A stretch of DNA of 64,000 nucleotides from Nansenia antarctica (lineage: Eukaryota; Chordata; Actinopteri; Argentiniformes; Microstomatidae): contig OZ022346.1 in assembly GCA_963989245.1 (NCBI GenBank), positions 47,804,089-47,868,088 on the forward strand. Reading direction: 5' to 3'. Below, piece by piece: positions 27,133-50,600 of the stretch; position 1 is the first letter of the stretch, and the number at the start of each line of letters is the position of its first letter. Below the pieces are notes generated by a model. It ran no database searches. It was not told the DNA's origin and was given only the letters and a program-made list of their open reading frames with translations. The position numbers were made by a program, and so were the translations under genes.

Positions 27133-29728
27133 TTAAACACTTTTCCACATTTTCCACAGAGGGCTGAAGTAGTTATCCTTGTCTTCTGTGTATTGGCGAG
27201 TCATGCAACTTGTTGAGTGGGCTGCTCTTCTTCCTTTGCCTAGCCAAGTCTTCACATAAGGCAGTGGATCCCACTGTCTGCATGGAGGTCCCACAGAGCT
27301 GATGAAGAGGAGATTTGCTGCATTTCTTGTTGTCAGTTTGCTCCTATACTCAGTTATGATGTTGTTCATTGTGCTGAACCCCCGTTCACAGTCAGCATTG
27401 CTTGCAGACAGTGTGTCAACTGCCATGAGCAACTTCTTCATCCTCTTAGGAATGGTTCTTCCTCCACTTGCTTTGTATTCAGTGAACCCAAGGTCGGCCT
27501 CTTGTCCATTCAGATGTAGGACATCACACAAAGCCCTCACCTCATTATCTCCAAATCGAGCATTGTCGTGGTCCCAGTTGTCAGGGTTGAGGACTGCCAT
27601 TTGTTTGATAAGGTTATTGTACGCCTCTTTTCGGTTGGCTGCAACACTGGCCTGTGCTCTGTTTGCTGTGGTTGTGAAGAGTCTTTATTGTCTACCACTG
27701 CTTGGATGAACTGAGCAGAGTTAATGATGGGAGACCTGCCAACTCTTAACTCCTCTCCCTTGAATTCCATCACTTCCTCTGCTTGGCTGGCTTCAACTGC
27801 ATGTTGTCCTGGGTAGCGATTGAGGCTTTCTATGCGTTTGATATAGATTGTCATGTTGTCATGGGCCTTTGGGAGCGTGGTCTGTCTGTCCTGAAGAATC
27901 TCTGACAAGTTCTTAAGTTCAGTCAGAACATCTGCCATCACTGCAAGACTTTTCAGGAAGTTGATGGAGCACAACTTAGAAAGCAGACCTTTGAATTTGG
28001 CCCTGTCTCTGTTGTCCCTTGTGTTATCCTCTGATGCTTCACGGAAATGTTGTGCCAAGGCTGGATAAGACTGCCAAACTGCAGAGACTGCCCTGCATGA
28101 AGAAGCTACCCAGCGAACACTGAACACTTTTCTGATCCTCCTGAGGGCAATGTCTAGGTTGTGAGCACATTCACTCAGCTCCCGCATGTTTTTGGGTGAC
28201 TGGCTATATAATGAATATAGGCTGTCAAGGAATGCCTGGAAGTCCTTTGTTCCCCCCGTCACATCCAGGGCCTGGTCCACAGCAAGCTCCAGTCTGTGAT
28301 TGAGGCAGTGCCATAGTAGGATGCCTGGGAAGTCATCCTGGAGCAACTTCCCAACACCTGACTTCACTCCCAGCATGACACTGGCCCCATCACTGCAAAA
28401 TCCAATGAGGACTTCCCTCAGCAACTCAACAGTGAAGCCGTTCTTAAGCAAGCAACCCATAATCTGTTCCTTGATATGAGCAGCAGACATACTATCCAGC
28501 TCAACCAGGTCTAATGGAAAGGCAATGGGCTCCATGTCTCCATCAACACTAGCATTCAGAAACACAATGAGTGTTGATTTGTGCCCGACACTGGTCGACT
28601 CATCAGCCAATACTATGATTTTACAGTTGGCCTCTATTATCTTTTTCAGAAGTTCCTTTTTCATCTGTGATGACACATGCTCAATTATATCAACACAGAC
28701 TGTTTTGCTGTGCAAAACACGCCCTAAGCTAACATCATTTACTTGCTGCAGGTCAATCAGACTCTCAAAGGCTGTGAAAGGCTTGTTATGCTTGGCCACA
28801 TAGTATGCTGTCATGAATACTTTGGCAGTAGACTCAAATGCAGACTCCTGACTACTGGCGTTTAAGTTCAGAAGTATGTCTTTATTTGCTGTCTGAAGAA
28901 TCTTGACAGCTTCAGTATGCGCTGTGGAGTTCCTGTGCTCATGGATCTTTTTCCGCAGTGATGAAAGCTGTACTTCCCTTGAATTACCACTTGGGGCTAT
29001 CTTTCCCTCAGCCCACTGAGTAGCTATGTTGACCCCACGGGATGCCATGACACCCAGATCTTTTACATCATGGCATGGGCTACAGCCTAGCCTTCCATTT
29101 TCAGCATGCAGCCATTCATTTTTCTCCTTGCACTGTTTATACTGTTCTTCTTTCCATACATTAGGGTAAGCAGTAGGAGGGCTAGCAGCATCGCCTGTTC
29201 TTTCTTCTGAGTAGGGAGAGGGACCTGCTGCTTCTTGTTGAGTCTCCTCTTCCTCCCTCTGGCCTTCAACTGTTTTAAATTAGAATAACATTTACAACTA
29301 AATTCATCAAAAGACAGTCAAACAGTCTCTGTCTTTGAATTGTCAGAACAGTGGGCAGATACATTAATGAACAGATTATTAGTAAAATAAAATATCTCAA
29401 AATGTATCCTACAATGTGTAGGATACATACAAAATGTTGTACTGTATGCACACAGACTGTGTTCTGAGTAAGCCACTGTCTAGTTTGCTAGTAAGCTAAC
29501 TTCATGTCCATTCTCTGGTAAGTTAGCATCATCACCTGTGTTTGCATCTGAGGGTGGGTTTTCATTTTGCAGAGGTTCTGCCTCCCCCCTCTGGCCCTCA
29601 ATTTGCTCTCTCCTTCTAACTTTAGCCACATTATCTGCTTCTTTATCTCTCTCCTTTCTCTTAAACATTTGACTTATTGTTCGTTGCATGTTTCTTCTCC
29701 TCAGGCCCGTCACTATGGTGACGCCCAC
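27133..29728 (-). pseudogene. hAT-type transposase-like gene (KIAA1586-like), frameshifted
   Basis: The main frame 27537-29048 extends upstream in frame to an acceptor at 29270-29271. It joins a first exon starting at ATG 29728 (or the internal Met of MFKRKERDKEADN) that splices at about ANTG|GTGATG. The N-terminus has a zinc-finger-like block (CSPC...W...H...H). The core has ADESTSVGHKSTLIVFL, LIGFCSDGASVMLGVKSGVG and LLWHCLNHRLELA, typical of RNase H-fold hAT transposases. The C-terminal dimerisation block SASNADCERGFSTMNNIITE is in another frame (27133-27690). The frames meet at about 27676-27690, where a one-base indel changes KRLFTTTANRA into KDSSQPQQ. No clear terminal inverted repeats were seen, so it may be either a decayed transposon or a domesticated gene copy. 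Confidence 0.8.
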
Positions 29729-29749
29729 TCACGTGTGATTATGGCCCAT

Positions 29750-30238
29750 TAGTCTGGAACGCACGTCGAACGTTCGAACGATTAGATTTTGATGGGCCGT
29801 TGATGGCCCGGTAAGATTTGTACACGATTTGGCATGACAGCGCCCCCCCCCAACTGGCGACCAGATATAACAAAATAATATATATATATATCATAATAAT
29901 AATAATTATTATTATTATTAATCTTCTATATTTTATATTAAATGAAGACATTAAAATTGAGAAACAATAGTGTGTTTTTCATTTTGTTGGAAGGGATTCT
30001 AGTGACCAATCATTTGAAAAGAAGTTGAAATATTGCACGTTACTGCTTGAATATTAGGGCTACTACTAGCCTTGCTAGCCCCCCTACGGCTACTGTTCCT
30101 GTTGGATTAGTGGTGGAGCTGTCATGCCAAAACCTGGCAGCTGCCAAATCCTGGCAGGGCCATCAACGGCCTAATCGTTCGAACGCTCTTGCTAATCGTT
30201 TGCTAATCGTTCGAACGTTCGACGTGCGTTCCAGACTA
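29750..30238. mobile_element. 489-bp MITE with long terminal inverted repeats
   Basis: Starts TAGTCTGGAACGCACGTCGA and ends TCGACGTGCGTTCCAGACTA. The inverted match continues through CGTTCGAACGATTAG, and an inner arm GCCGTTGATGGCCC pairs with GGGCCATCAACGGC. No coding capacity. (TA)n and (AAT)n lie inside at 29876-29920. Confidence 0.88.
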
Positions 30239-31084
30239 GGGCCAAAATCTGACCGCCTGTGACGTCATTCTACTGCGCTTTGTTTACTACCGCAGCTGAT
30301 TAATGTGTGTATCTTAAACTGCGAAGACAATTGTAATCTTCTTGCACTTGAATAGCATTAAGGTTGATGCAGGCTTACTAGTCAGCTATATCATATATAA
30401 CATTTTATATGAAAACACCCGCTAGCATGCTAATTTCACACGTAATTCGCTCTGAGAATGAGAGCTTTATTGAATTGGTATGATTGTATACACGGCATGA
30501 CTTTTCATACACCTAAACCAGTAGTAAGGCACATGACATGGGCATGAACATCACCGTAGGACCGGAACACCTAATCTTACAAGACTGTTAAAATAACGCA
30601 CAGCAGACAGGAAACAGAACTAAATTATTATTCGGCTCATAATTCATAAAAATAAAAAAATGGCGCAGTCCCCCCAAAAAATAAAAAAGTGGCGCAGTCC
30701 CACTCTTACATTTAACTTCATTTCTACTGGATAGAGACAGTGGAGAGAGACAGTAACGAGGAGAGTAAGGAGGAGAGGGCATATCAGCTCTTTATTGGCT
30801 GGATTCGAATGCCAATATGGGCAGATGTGCACTGTAGGCCGTGGTGCGAGACCACTGGACCATCCAAGGCCACACAGAGGTGGTTTTAATCACATTATCA
30901 CATGATTATTTAATCACATTAACAGGGCTGCATGGCTGCTCCAACCCATTAACATGGGCTGTATGGCTGCTCCAACCCATTAACATGGGCTGTATGGCTG
31001 CTCCAACCCATTAACATGGCAGCCAAAATGAAAATCACACGAGCCGCTGAGGTTGACGCAGCCAGTGAAATCGAGCCCTTAGTG
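30239..31084. other. Intergenic stretch with a SINE head and a 31-bp tandem repeat
   Basis: A tRNA-like SINE segment on the minus strand lies at about 30795-30875: GGATGGTCCAGTGGTCTCGC, then GGCATTCGAATCCAGCC as a B-box-like part. Three copies of a 31-bp unit containing GGCTGCTCCAACCCATTAAC span about 30923-31018. No coding exon is recognised. Confidence 0.6.
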
Positions 31085-41554
<10,470 letters not shown>

Positions 41555-41570
41555 CTGGAGAGAACACATA

Positions 41571-41920
41571 TGACACATTCTAATGCTTTGGTCCTCATGT
41601 CGGGATCCGATGTAATGATCTGACTTTTCTTTCGAAAAATGTGAATACATTTCCGCGTTGTTGAAAATCAATGACACACACGTCGCTAGTCAACTAACAC
41701 AGCTTGTTTTGTGAGCCTGCTAACAATGTAAAGTAGTGTTATAGTTAACTAGATAGCAGTGGAAATTACTCACCGGCAATCCATTGCCTTGCAGTATTTT
41801 GGCTTGACTAGCGAGTTTGTGTTGTGATTCTCAACAACGTTGAAATGTAGTGTTTCAAAAGAAAAGTCCGAACACTTTGATTGGTTGCCGACATGCGGAC
41901 CAATGATCAGACTGTGTCAC
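41571..41920 (-). mobile_element. MITE copy 2 of the three-copy family
   Basis: Reverse-complement relative of 6899-7230: ATTCTAATGCTTTGGTCC at the left end and GCGGACCAATGATCAGACTG at the right. ACATAT flanks both sides (about 41565-41570 and 41920-41925), a possible target duplication. It lies immediately upstream of the first tdrd12 exon found. Confidence 0.75.
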
Positions 41921-42399
41921 ATATATTATACACATTCGTCACCACAACATCTGACTTAGACAACTGACAATCAATGAATGTGATTTCACATCTTCCAGAT
42001 CACATGTAGAAACCCTCATTCAATATTTTTATTAATATCAAATTGTTACAGCCGTAGTGTGTTGCAGGGCTTAAAGTGGGAAAAAATCCTGTGCCTGAAA
42101 CTTTTTCTTGGGGAGGGGGGTCACAGTTTGAGATATTGGGAGAGCGGGTACAGAAGACAGCTTCTTGTCTCAATGTTTAAATGCATTAATACTATTTTAT
42201 AGTCAATACAAAATATATGTCTCAATGTTAAAATGCATTAATACTGTTTTATACTCAATACAAAATAAAATAATATATTTAGATGTCTTTAAAAGAACAA
42301 ACTGATTAAATCACTTAAGGCCAAACTGATTGCATCACTTATCAAGCCACTATCACTATAACAATAGATCAATAGATCTACATCAAGTAGAATACTGAT

Positions 42400-42829
42400 G
42401 ACTAGTGACCAGTCAAGACCATTGGACTCCAGGATATCTTTGAGCTCCTGCATGAGGGCTGACGAGTTGGCGATGTTTACTTTCCTGCTGACTAGGTGTT
42501 GTGTTGTTACTTTGGCCAGATCCTAAAAAAATCGAACAAGGACATTGAGGATTTTGTCCATGTTAAGATTAGTAGCTTTGTCGATATTAATTGAAAACGT
42601 TGCTTTTTTAAGCTTTTCACACAGCCGTTTTTTCAATTCCGGGACAAAGGCCATGTGTGTTTAAATAGCTGGCGTGCTGATTGGAAACGGACAGCTTTGT
42701 CAGTGCATTTTTGTCTTCTGATAGCTTCTTGCACAAATCGACGAGTGGCTGAGCCATTGTGAAAGACAGATCATGTTCAGCTATAAACGCGCACACTCGG
42801 ATCTTTTGCTCGCAAACACGGTCGGCCAT
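42400..42829 (-). pseudogene. hAT transposase remnant
   Basis: The frame from 42829 reads VCAFIAEHDLSFTMAQPLVD then LCKKLSEDKNALTKLSVS, the N-terminal-to-middle region of hAT transposases. Downstream, in shifted frames with stops, are NMDKILNVLV-like and KVNIANSSALMQELKDILES stretches. The N-terminal zinc finger and catalytic core are not intact. Confidence 0.7.
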
Positions 42830-42980
42830 TGAAGATGAAGTGGTAGGCTACCTGTAGCCGTCGCTCCCGGCAAGGTTGTTGTATGAGCAAGGTTTAAGAA
42901 ACTTGGCTTCCATTTTAATAGACTCTTACTAAAGTTAGCGAGATAGCGGGCTGCTAAAAGCGAACGTCTCTACAAGCTAA

Positions 42981-45187
42981 AGGCCAATACACACAGCGTG
43001 CAATTTTTGTTGCACCACAACATTCGATTTTGAAGTTTGAATGGAAGTCTATGAGAAAATCTCATCCCAACGCATACGGCCCCGATTTTAATCGCACCGC
43101 GAAAATTCGATTCCATTCGTGGATGAATGGGACAAAGCACACGGCGTGCAAGTTTTGTCGCACTGTCAAATTTTGCAAATTTTGTAAAAGTTTGTGGTGC
43201 GACGGATTATTGCATCACAATGGGACAATTGGGAAAACTTCAACTGGTCTATCTAAATTAATTGAGTCACTCATAACGGGGAGAGAGACCACTGGAGCTA
43301 GCATCAAAACACTAGTCTATTAGGGTACTGTACTGTTATAAACTGTTTAATAACAGCTTCCAATACAAACGGAACCAAATTAATTGTAACAGTTGTTTGT
43401 TTCTACCTGGCCCTGGCTAACAAACAAAGAGGTGGCTAGCTGGCTAGCTAACATTTCGGAGCTAGCATCAAAACACTAGTCTATTACGTTACTGTACTCT
43501 TATAAACTGTTTAATAACAGTTTCCAATACAAACGGAACCAAATTAATTGTAACAGTAGTTTGAAAAACATTAGTGTAACATACATAATACATACATGCA
43601 ATTTCAAAGTACAAATATAGTGTTGTCAGGGCTTGACATTAAGCTTTTTCAGTGAATTTATCTATAACTTTGCATACCTGCATTCTTATGAATATGTTGT
43701 TTTTGTTTTTGATGAAATACGTGCTTTAGGGAGGGTATTAAGTTATTTAACATGATGGCATGTATTACATGTGAATAAAATATTACTAAAAAAGTATTAT
43801 CATTGTTGTTATTTGTATTTTGTACTGTGCAGCCAAAAAGGCTATCGTAAATCTTTTAGCAAGTAACGTTATTTATACTTATAATATATACTATACTACA
43901 GGTGCTGGTCATATAATTAGAATATCATCAAAAAGTTGATTTATTTCAGTAATTCCATTCAAAAAGTGAAACTTGTATAATGTATACTGTATATATTATA
44001 TTAGTTTACTCAAAGATCTACGATAGCACGGGGTTGCCAGATTTCTAATCTAGCACGACTGAATGACCAGCCAAATTGTACACACGTTGTATAGACACTG
44101 TCCACTGAAAACCGGACATCTGGCAACCCAAAATTAATATTTACTCTACTGTACGTGTATGTAATTTACCGGTAACCTGAATGGATGAAATGGATGACGA
44201 AAAGCTCATAACTTGTCAACCAGTCAACCTGACATCTTCAATTGTGGATGGAGCAATCATCTATTTTAACGGTTTGACAGTCAAGGGCAATATATGAACA
44301 TCACCATCAGCCAGCCACTACACCTAGCCCACAGCTGCCACTATACACATTACTAGATCTACGAATTACTGCATGCATGATTTATTTCCGTGTCATGCCA
44401 CATAGCTACACGGCACATCTCACATACAAGACGCCTATATTACATAATAATAACAATCGAGCATGTAGGCACAATATTGTAGCGCGAACGCAGGAACATT
44501 CGCTGCCGTGTAGTGGTGAGCACCCGGTCTTGCTGACCGCCCCTTGTAGTGGAGTTGTGTGGTGTCCTATGGCCTCGTGTCGGCCCGTATGGTTATGCTG
44601 TGGCTCGATATGAGCGTGCTTCTATGTGTGGCTTTATGAGCGTGCTGTGGCTCCAATAGAGCGTGCCTTTTTTGTACACTGTTTGTAATGGTAATTAGGG
44701 AAACCAGCTCTAACTTATTGAACTATGCCGTCCTCCGAATCTATGTCCGGCTGATCATCGCCCATAATAATAAAGTGGCTTTTATAATACACCTTTCTGG
44801 CTGTGTGTTTTGTGCGCTCCCTCTCCTGACATTTTACCAATACCCCTAAATCAGGGGACCCACATATTTTATCACAATATGTCCAGTTGTATCTTGTAGA
44901 AATTGTGGAAGCAAGGCAAGCAATATTGGTAGAGCCTATTGTAATCAGCCTGCCTGGTCCGACTACGTAACAATAAAGTAACAATTGAGAATGGAATGTT
45001 GTGGTGCAACAAAATTGCATCGCACGCCGTGTGCATTGGGATGAGATTCTTTATGATTTTCTCATAGACTTCAATGGTGTGAGTTGAAAATGGAATTTTG
45101 CGGTGCAACAAAATCGCATCGCACGCCGTGTGCATTGCAATCGAATGTTGTGGTGCAACAAAAATTGCACGCCGTGTGCATTGGCCT
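42981..45187. mobile_element. ~2.2-kb PIF/Harbinger-like non-autonomous element
   Basis: Ends AGGCCAATACACACAGCGTG and CACGCCGTGTGCATTGGCCT are part of a ~40-bp inverted repeat, flanked by the 3-bp direct repeat TAA (42978-42980 and 45188-45190) as expected for PIF/Harbinger (TWA). Sub-terminal copies of the TIR sequence recur at 45000-45160. Inside, a ~165-bp tandem duplication has copies starting near 43295 and 43459 (GGAGCTAGCATCAAAACACT). No transposase frame was seen. The superfamily is inferred from the duplication size. Confidence 0.8.
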
Positions 45188-45327
45188 TAACATTACACTC
45201 ATTCAAACTTCTTAAGGCCCGCCCCACTACTCTGCCTCCGATTGGCTAGAAGTCGTTGGTTGGCTTGAGCAATGTGATAGTTCGGCGGAACTGTCTCTTT
45301 GCTGAAGATGACTCTTTAAATTACGAT

Positions 45328-47380
45328 TAGGGATAGACGGTTTTTCGGTTAAACCGAAAACCGGGGTTTCTAAAATTAGAAACGTTTTTTTATCAAAACC
45401 GTCTGAAACCGGATTATTTATTTTTTTTATTTTTTTTAGAAGAATAAAATAGAATAAGAATAAAACTGGAACATGTCACATATTTGTCGTGTGTGAAAAT
45501 AAAAATGATACAGTCTGAATCTGCCGCACAATGAGTGAGAGGTTTGGTCAGTTGTGAAGAATAACTGAGGATTAATATCTAATTGGGATTATATTTAAGG
45601 GTAACGAATCACTCTATGGGAAAGATAGTTGCCTTCAGTTATTGGTAGATAGGAAAGGTTTTTTACAATTACTCGCTTACATTTAATAAGATCATTTTCG
45701 CTGCTCTCTGTAAAGCGCATTGGGTCACTTTTGTGAGAAATGCGCTATAGAAATAAAATGTGATTTGATTTGATATCAATCAATCAAACTTTATTTATGT
45801 TCTATAGCACACATCATGCATTGAATGTAACTCCAAGTGCAGTATTTACTAAACCACAATATAATAAAACAAGAGCTATACGGATCAAGAGTGTACTTTG
45901 TGCACAGCGCCACTGTGTGTCACAAGTTCACCTTCAGAGCGGGTGTTCAGCGCAGCAGGCAACATTGTAAGTCCGTTCCGAGCGCAGCTGAATCCTGAAA
46001 AGGTGAACATGCTCGTGTTTCTTGCGAAGAACCTCGATTAACGGACTATTTAATAGCCTTTAATAGCTTTTATGCTCATTTTTTGTTACTGCCAGTTTTT
46101 GTTATTTATTACCTGCTTGCACTCAATTTGCACTCGTTTGTATTTATATTTATAGATGTTTTTGTTTACGTTTTCTATTCTATTGTATATTCTATGTTGC
46201 TCAAAGAATAAAACTGGAACATGTCACATGTTTGTCGTGTGTGAAAATAACAATGATACAGTCTGAATCTGCCGCGAAATGAGTGAGAGGTTTGGTCAGT
46301 TGTGAAGAATAACTGAGGATTAATATCTAATTGGGATTATATTTAAGGGTAACGAATCACTCTATGAGAAAGATAGTTGCCTTCAGTTATTGGTAGATAG
46401 GAAAGGTTTTTTACAATTACTCGCTTACATTTAATAAGATAATTTTCGCTGCTCTCTGTAAAGCGCATTGGGTCACTTTTGTGAGAAATGCGCTATAGAA
46501 ATAAAATGTGATTTGATTTGATATCAATCAATCAATCAAACTTTATTTATGTTCTATAGCACAAATCATGCATTGAATGTAACTCCAAGTGCAGTATTTA
46601 CTAAACCACAATATAATAAAACAAGAGCTATACGGATCAAGAGTGTTTGTGCACAGCGCCACTGTGTGTGAAGGCGCTACTGAAAGTGATGACAGAACGC
46701 ATGTCTCAGAAGATACGCGGTCACTTAGTGACGCAAAGGTAGTTCTGTATTTATCTCTATCTGTATTAGTACATTTATTTTGAAAGCTCTATTTTGACAG
46801 CTCTACCATGGGCACTTTTATTTTGATGGGGCATTCTTTGTTGATTGACTTACGACAGTTCAGGACGAGTCAGTCTCGCGGCATGTGGTTTTTATGAAAA
46901 GCTTTAAGTATGTTCACTGCATAATTCTAAGTCTAATATTTCAGTGATTATTGAGCAGTATTCAAATATTTAAATACATTGAGCAGCAGCTGAAACTTTG
47001 TCTAAGAACCAAGATATTGAGAAAGCAGTTCATTCAATGAAGACGCTGTTCCAAGAGATGATCTTCCGTGCAGGCAGGCGTGCACCCTGGATCAGCGGAG
47101 CTGGTGTGTTAAGTGTTCATGTGTTTTCATGTATGGTGTAGCTTACAAAAGTCTGCCTTTCCACTTATATTTGTGAAACTAAGTAGCCTAAATGTGTTGC
47201 GACTGTGCTTACGGTGTTTTAATGGTGTTCGACACGAGTGTATTGTAGCAGTAGGGCTCAATTATTTGAAATTGGCGTTTTTTTGTTACTTTTTTTTTTA
47301 CCTTTTCGGTTAACCGGAAAACCGCGGTTTTAGACTTTGACGGTTTTTCGGTTTCAATAATTGGAAACCGTCCATCCCTA
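45328..47380. mobile_element. ~2.05-kb hAT element with perfect 8-bp target-site duplication
   Basis: Begins TAGGGATAGACGGTTTTTCG and ends ACCGTCCATCCCTA. ATTACGAT flanks it on both sides (45320-45327 and 47381-47388). A transposase tail NPEKVNMLVFLAKNL ends with TAA at 46039-46041 (+), the usual hAT C-terminus. A ~465-bp segment is directly repeated at about 45455-45920 and 46205-46668; each copy contains a SINE-like 3' module (AAGCGCATTGGGTCACTTTT, AATGTGATTTGATTTGA). Confidence 0.9.
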
Positions 47381-47665
47381 ATTACGATGTAAAGAAATAG
47401 CATGTGATTTTATTTTATTTTATTGCTCAAAATTCCCCCGTGCCGCCGGAGAACTTTAAGCCCTGCAATATAGCAACATTCTTCAGGATTTCATGCACAT
47501 TCTACAGCCAGAGACAGATTACATTACATTCTTGTAGCACCTGAAAATGAGAACCCCATATTGCTGCGAGAGACAGACAGACACCACAGTCACACAGAGT
47601 TCCCCAACCCTCCATAATGTTATTCATCTTTTTTCCTCCTCCCTCCACCCTTCCTCCATCCTTAC

Positions 47666-50600
47666 GTTTGGTTCTTGCTCTGGAGCTCCTGTAGCTCCGC
47701 TCTGGGCTCCAGCTCCTGTTCAGCCTGATTTCTTTTCAGCTTCTCTAAACAATACTGCAACTGGTAGATTTGGGCTTCTATTAAGGGGGGGGGGGACAAT
47801 TAGAATGCAGGAAGCTCAGTATAAGTAGTAGCACCTGGAGATATAAAAGCAATTTTCATACAATAGCACAAATAAAATCAACCTGATGGATTGCTTAAAT
47901 AGCAGAGAAATGCATACCTCTCTATGTGATAGTGGTGCTACTGTTAGCCAATTCTCTCTCCAGCTCATCCCTCATGTCTCTCTCCTGGGACAGCTGCCTC
48001 TGCAGCTTCCTCAGTCTGAACTGAGGAGTGTTCATCAGATCCTGCAAGGGAGAGCTGAAGAGCATAAAAGTATTTGCAAAAATGTCTGCAGTGTACAGTA
48101 CATGGGTGATTTAATTCATCAACACTAAATTCAAATGTAATTTGGCAATACCCATGCCTCGGAACAGGCAATGTACCTAGAGTCTGAGTTGCCGTTGTAC
48201 CCATTTCAACACCCCCAAAATGACATGATCACAGTAAATGGAAAAGTATACCTGACTGAGGAGGAGGCCACAGTGTGGAGCTGCATGAACTGGACCCTCT
48301 GTTTGCGGTTGAAGACAGGCGACTCATCATCCGTGAAAGAGGAGGCACTAGACCCCCATCTACTAGCAAAGGCTGAAACATTTGAGAGAGAGAGAGAGAG
48401 AGATACTTGCTGTTATTTCAGAACTCTGTGCAGACCACTGCAGGGGCAGTGTTGTTGAATATGAATATGAAACACAGAAAAATGTTGTGACTTACTTTTC
48501 CTTTTCTTCAGATACTTCTCCAGATCACTGCTCACAGAGGCCGTTCTCGTCGTCCACAACAAAGCGAAGCATGGTGACAAGCTCAAGCTAAGGGATAAGG
48601 AATGAGCCACTTATGTATTTACAAATATAACTTATAAATGACATGCTACAGTATGGAACTGTCATTTAAAAACTGCTTTAAATGCTGTGGTTACTTAGGT
48701 CTACAATAATGAGGCCCTGTCCCCTACCTCAATGTTATGCCCCAGTGTGTGAAGGGTATAATGATCATTATACACAGCATGGTGGAGCAGCAGTAGAACC
48801 ACCTGAGAAAACACAACAGGTATGATTGAGCACACAGGGTGACCCCACTAGTAGTAGCGATGCTCTAGTTCTGTCCAGTTCTGTCCGTGAGTGTGGATTA
48901 CAATTCTGAAACTTGGTCTGTGTTTGGTCTGTGGTGGTTGATATTTCTCAGATGCATTAATATGCTTGCCTTGCTGTGGGATCATGTGATGTTATAAGGG
49001 ATTGGGACAGTCAGATTGTGCCTGGAAAATCAATAACTGTCATTTATGCAGTGATAAAGCAGATACCTTTGATAGCTCCATCTCTAGGTTTACACCATTA
49101 CTGAGATGTTCCCAGGAGACCATAGCTCCGTGGTCTGAACTGTACCTGCAGTCTCCTGAAAAATAGATAGAAGGAGAGACATGTGGAGAGTTATGAGGAA
49201 GACTGACGGAGAGAGGGAGCTGGCCATCTGGGGAAATTAAGTAAAAGACTACGGCCCAAATTACACTGGAAGCGTCAACCTCGCCTTACCTCAGCGGCGT
49301 GTGAGTTTCATTTAGGCGCCCATGCTAATGGGCTAGAGCTCTCACGTGCACCTCATGCTGGCTCCTCCGACTCGCTTGCTATAGAGTCAGAGTCTGGCCT
49401 ATTTTTCACGTGTGAGGCCGACGTGAAAATTATCTTAACCAGCAACATAGACTACAGTTTCAATGTCTACATCTAAATATGTCTAACTTTTTTTTAAATC
49501 AATACTTCCGCTATCTGTTTCAAAGCAGAAACCCCAGGTAGACTATAATCATATTATGTTAATAAGTTAAAAGAACATCATGCACCATGAAGGGCAGTAT
49601 TTTTCCAGTGATTTCTCCCTCTCTCTCTTTGTTCGGTAGTTTGGTTATTCTCTTGCCACGGCAACATTGTGACGGTATACATTTCCATCTTGCTTATGTT
49701 GAGATCGAAGTCGCATGAAATGACATGTCGTTGGCACGATCGCAAAATATTAAAACCAATAACATTCCTGTGGAAATGGACATGCTCTGAATAATTTGTC
49801 CACTACTCTTTCTACCGTTCTCTCTCTTGCTCACACACACATACACACTTTCTCTTTGCTTCTCTCTGTGTTTCCCTGTCTGTGTGTGCATGACTGCGTT
49901 TTGCTTATAACCATTGCACTTTTTGAATCGCTCATTAAGGATGGATGACAGTAGAGACTGAACCCAGAACTATTCATAGTGAAATAGTTTGGACTATTGT
50001 AACGGTCTCCTTTCTGGTCTTCCGAAGAAAGCGATTGGCCAGCTGCAATGAGTCACAGCAAGAGTTTTAACCAAAACAAGCAGACAAGCTCATATAACTC
50101 CTATTTTAGAGACTCTACACTGGCTTCCTGTTAAGTTCAGGATAGATTTCAAGATCCTTCTGCTTGTTTATAAAGCTCTCACTGGCACAGCACCAGAATA
50201 TCTGAAAGAGCTTTTGCTAGCATATCAGCCCAATAGAGCTCTCAGGTCTTCTGATGGTGGTTCTCTGTGTACCACATGTACAAAAGAAGAGATTTGGTCA
50301 ATCTGAATGTACAAAGATAGGCCTGGCTGTAGCAGCTACGCATTAGAGGCGTAACAAAAAACATGGGCAGTAGGGAAGACAGAAAGTTCTGCAAAATTCT
50401 GCCACGCACACACAGCTAACGCAGCCAGTGTAATTTGGGCATAACAAGGTGCAAGGCATTTGTATTTTGAGTGGACAATCTAACCAGACAGATTAACCTA
50501 AACTGATTCTCTTATCCTTGAAAAGTAGTTAGATAAGTAGTCAATTGCACTTGGAAAAGACTGCAAAATGAAGCTTAACTGATTAAGTTAAGGCAACGTA

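Larger units (their letters stand above)
42065..47467 (-). mobile_element. Decayed hAT-like element that hosts two later insertions
   Basis: Outer ends are CAGGGCTTAAAGT (42065 on) and ACTTTAAGCCCTG (to 47467), inverted to each other with CAGGG-type hAT termini. No clear 8-bp duplication was seen. Removing the elements at 42981-45187 and 45328-47380 leaves about 1.1 kb containing a hAT transposase remnant. The stack lies exactly between the first tdrd12 exon and the last NuMA-like exon. Confidence 0.65.

Noticed and set aside
43030..43323. 97-codon ORF with several Cys residues resembling a zinc-binding protein
   Set aside because: It lies over the terminal and sub-terminal repeats of the Harbinger-like element and is not a conserved frame.
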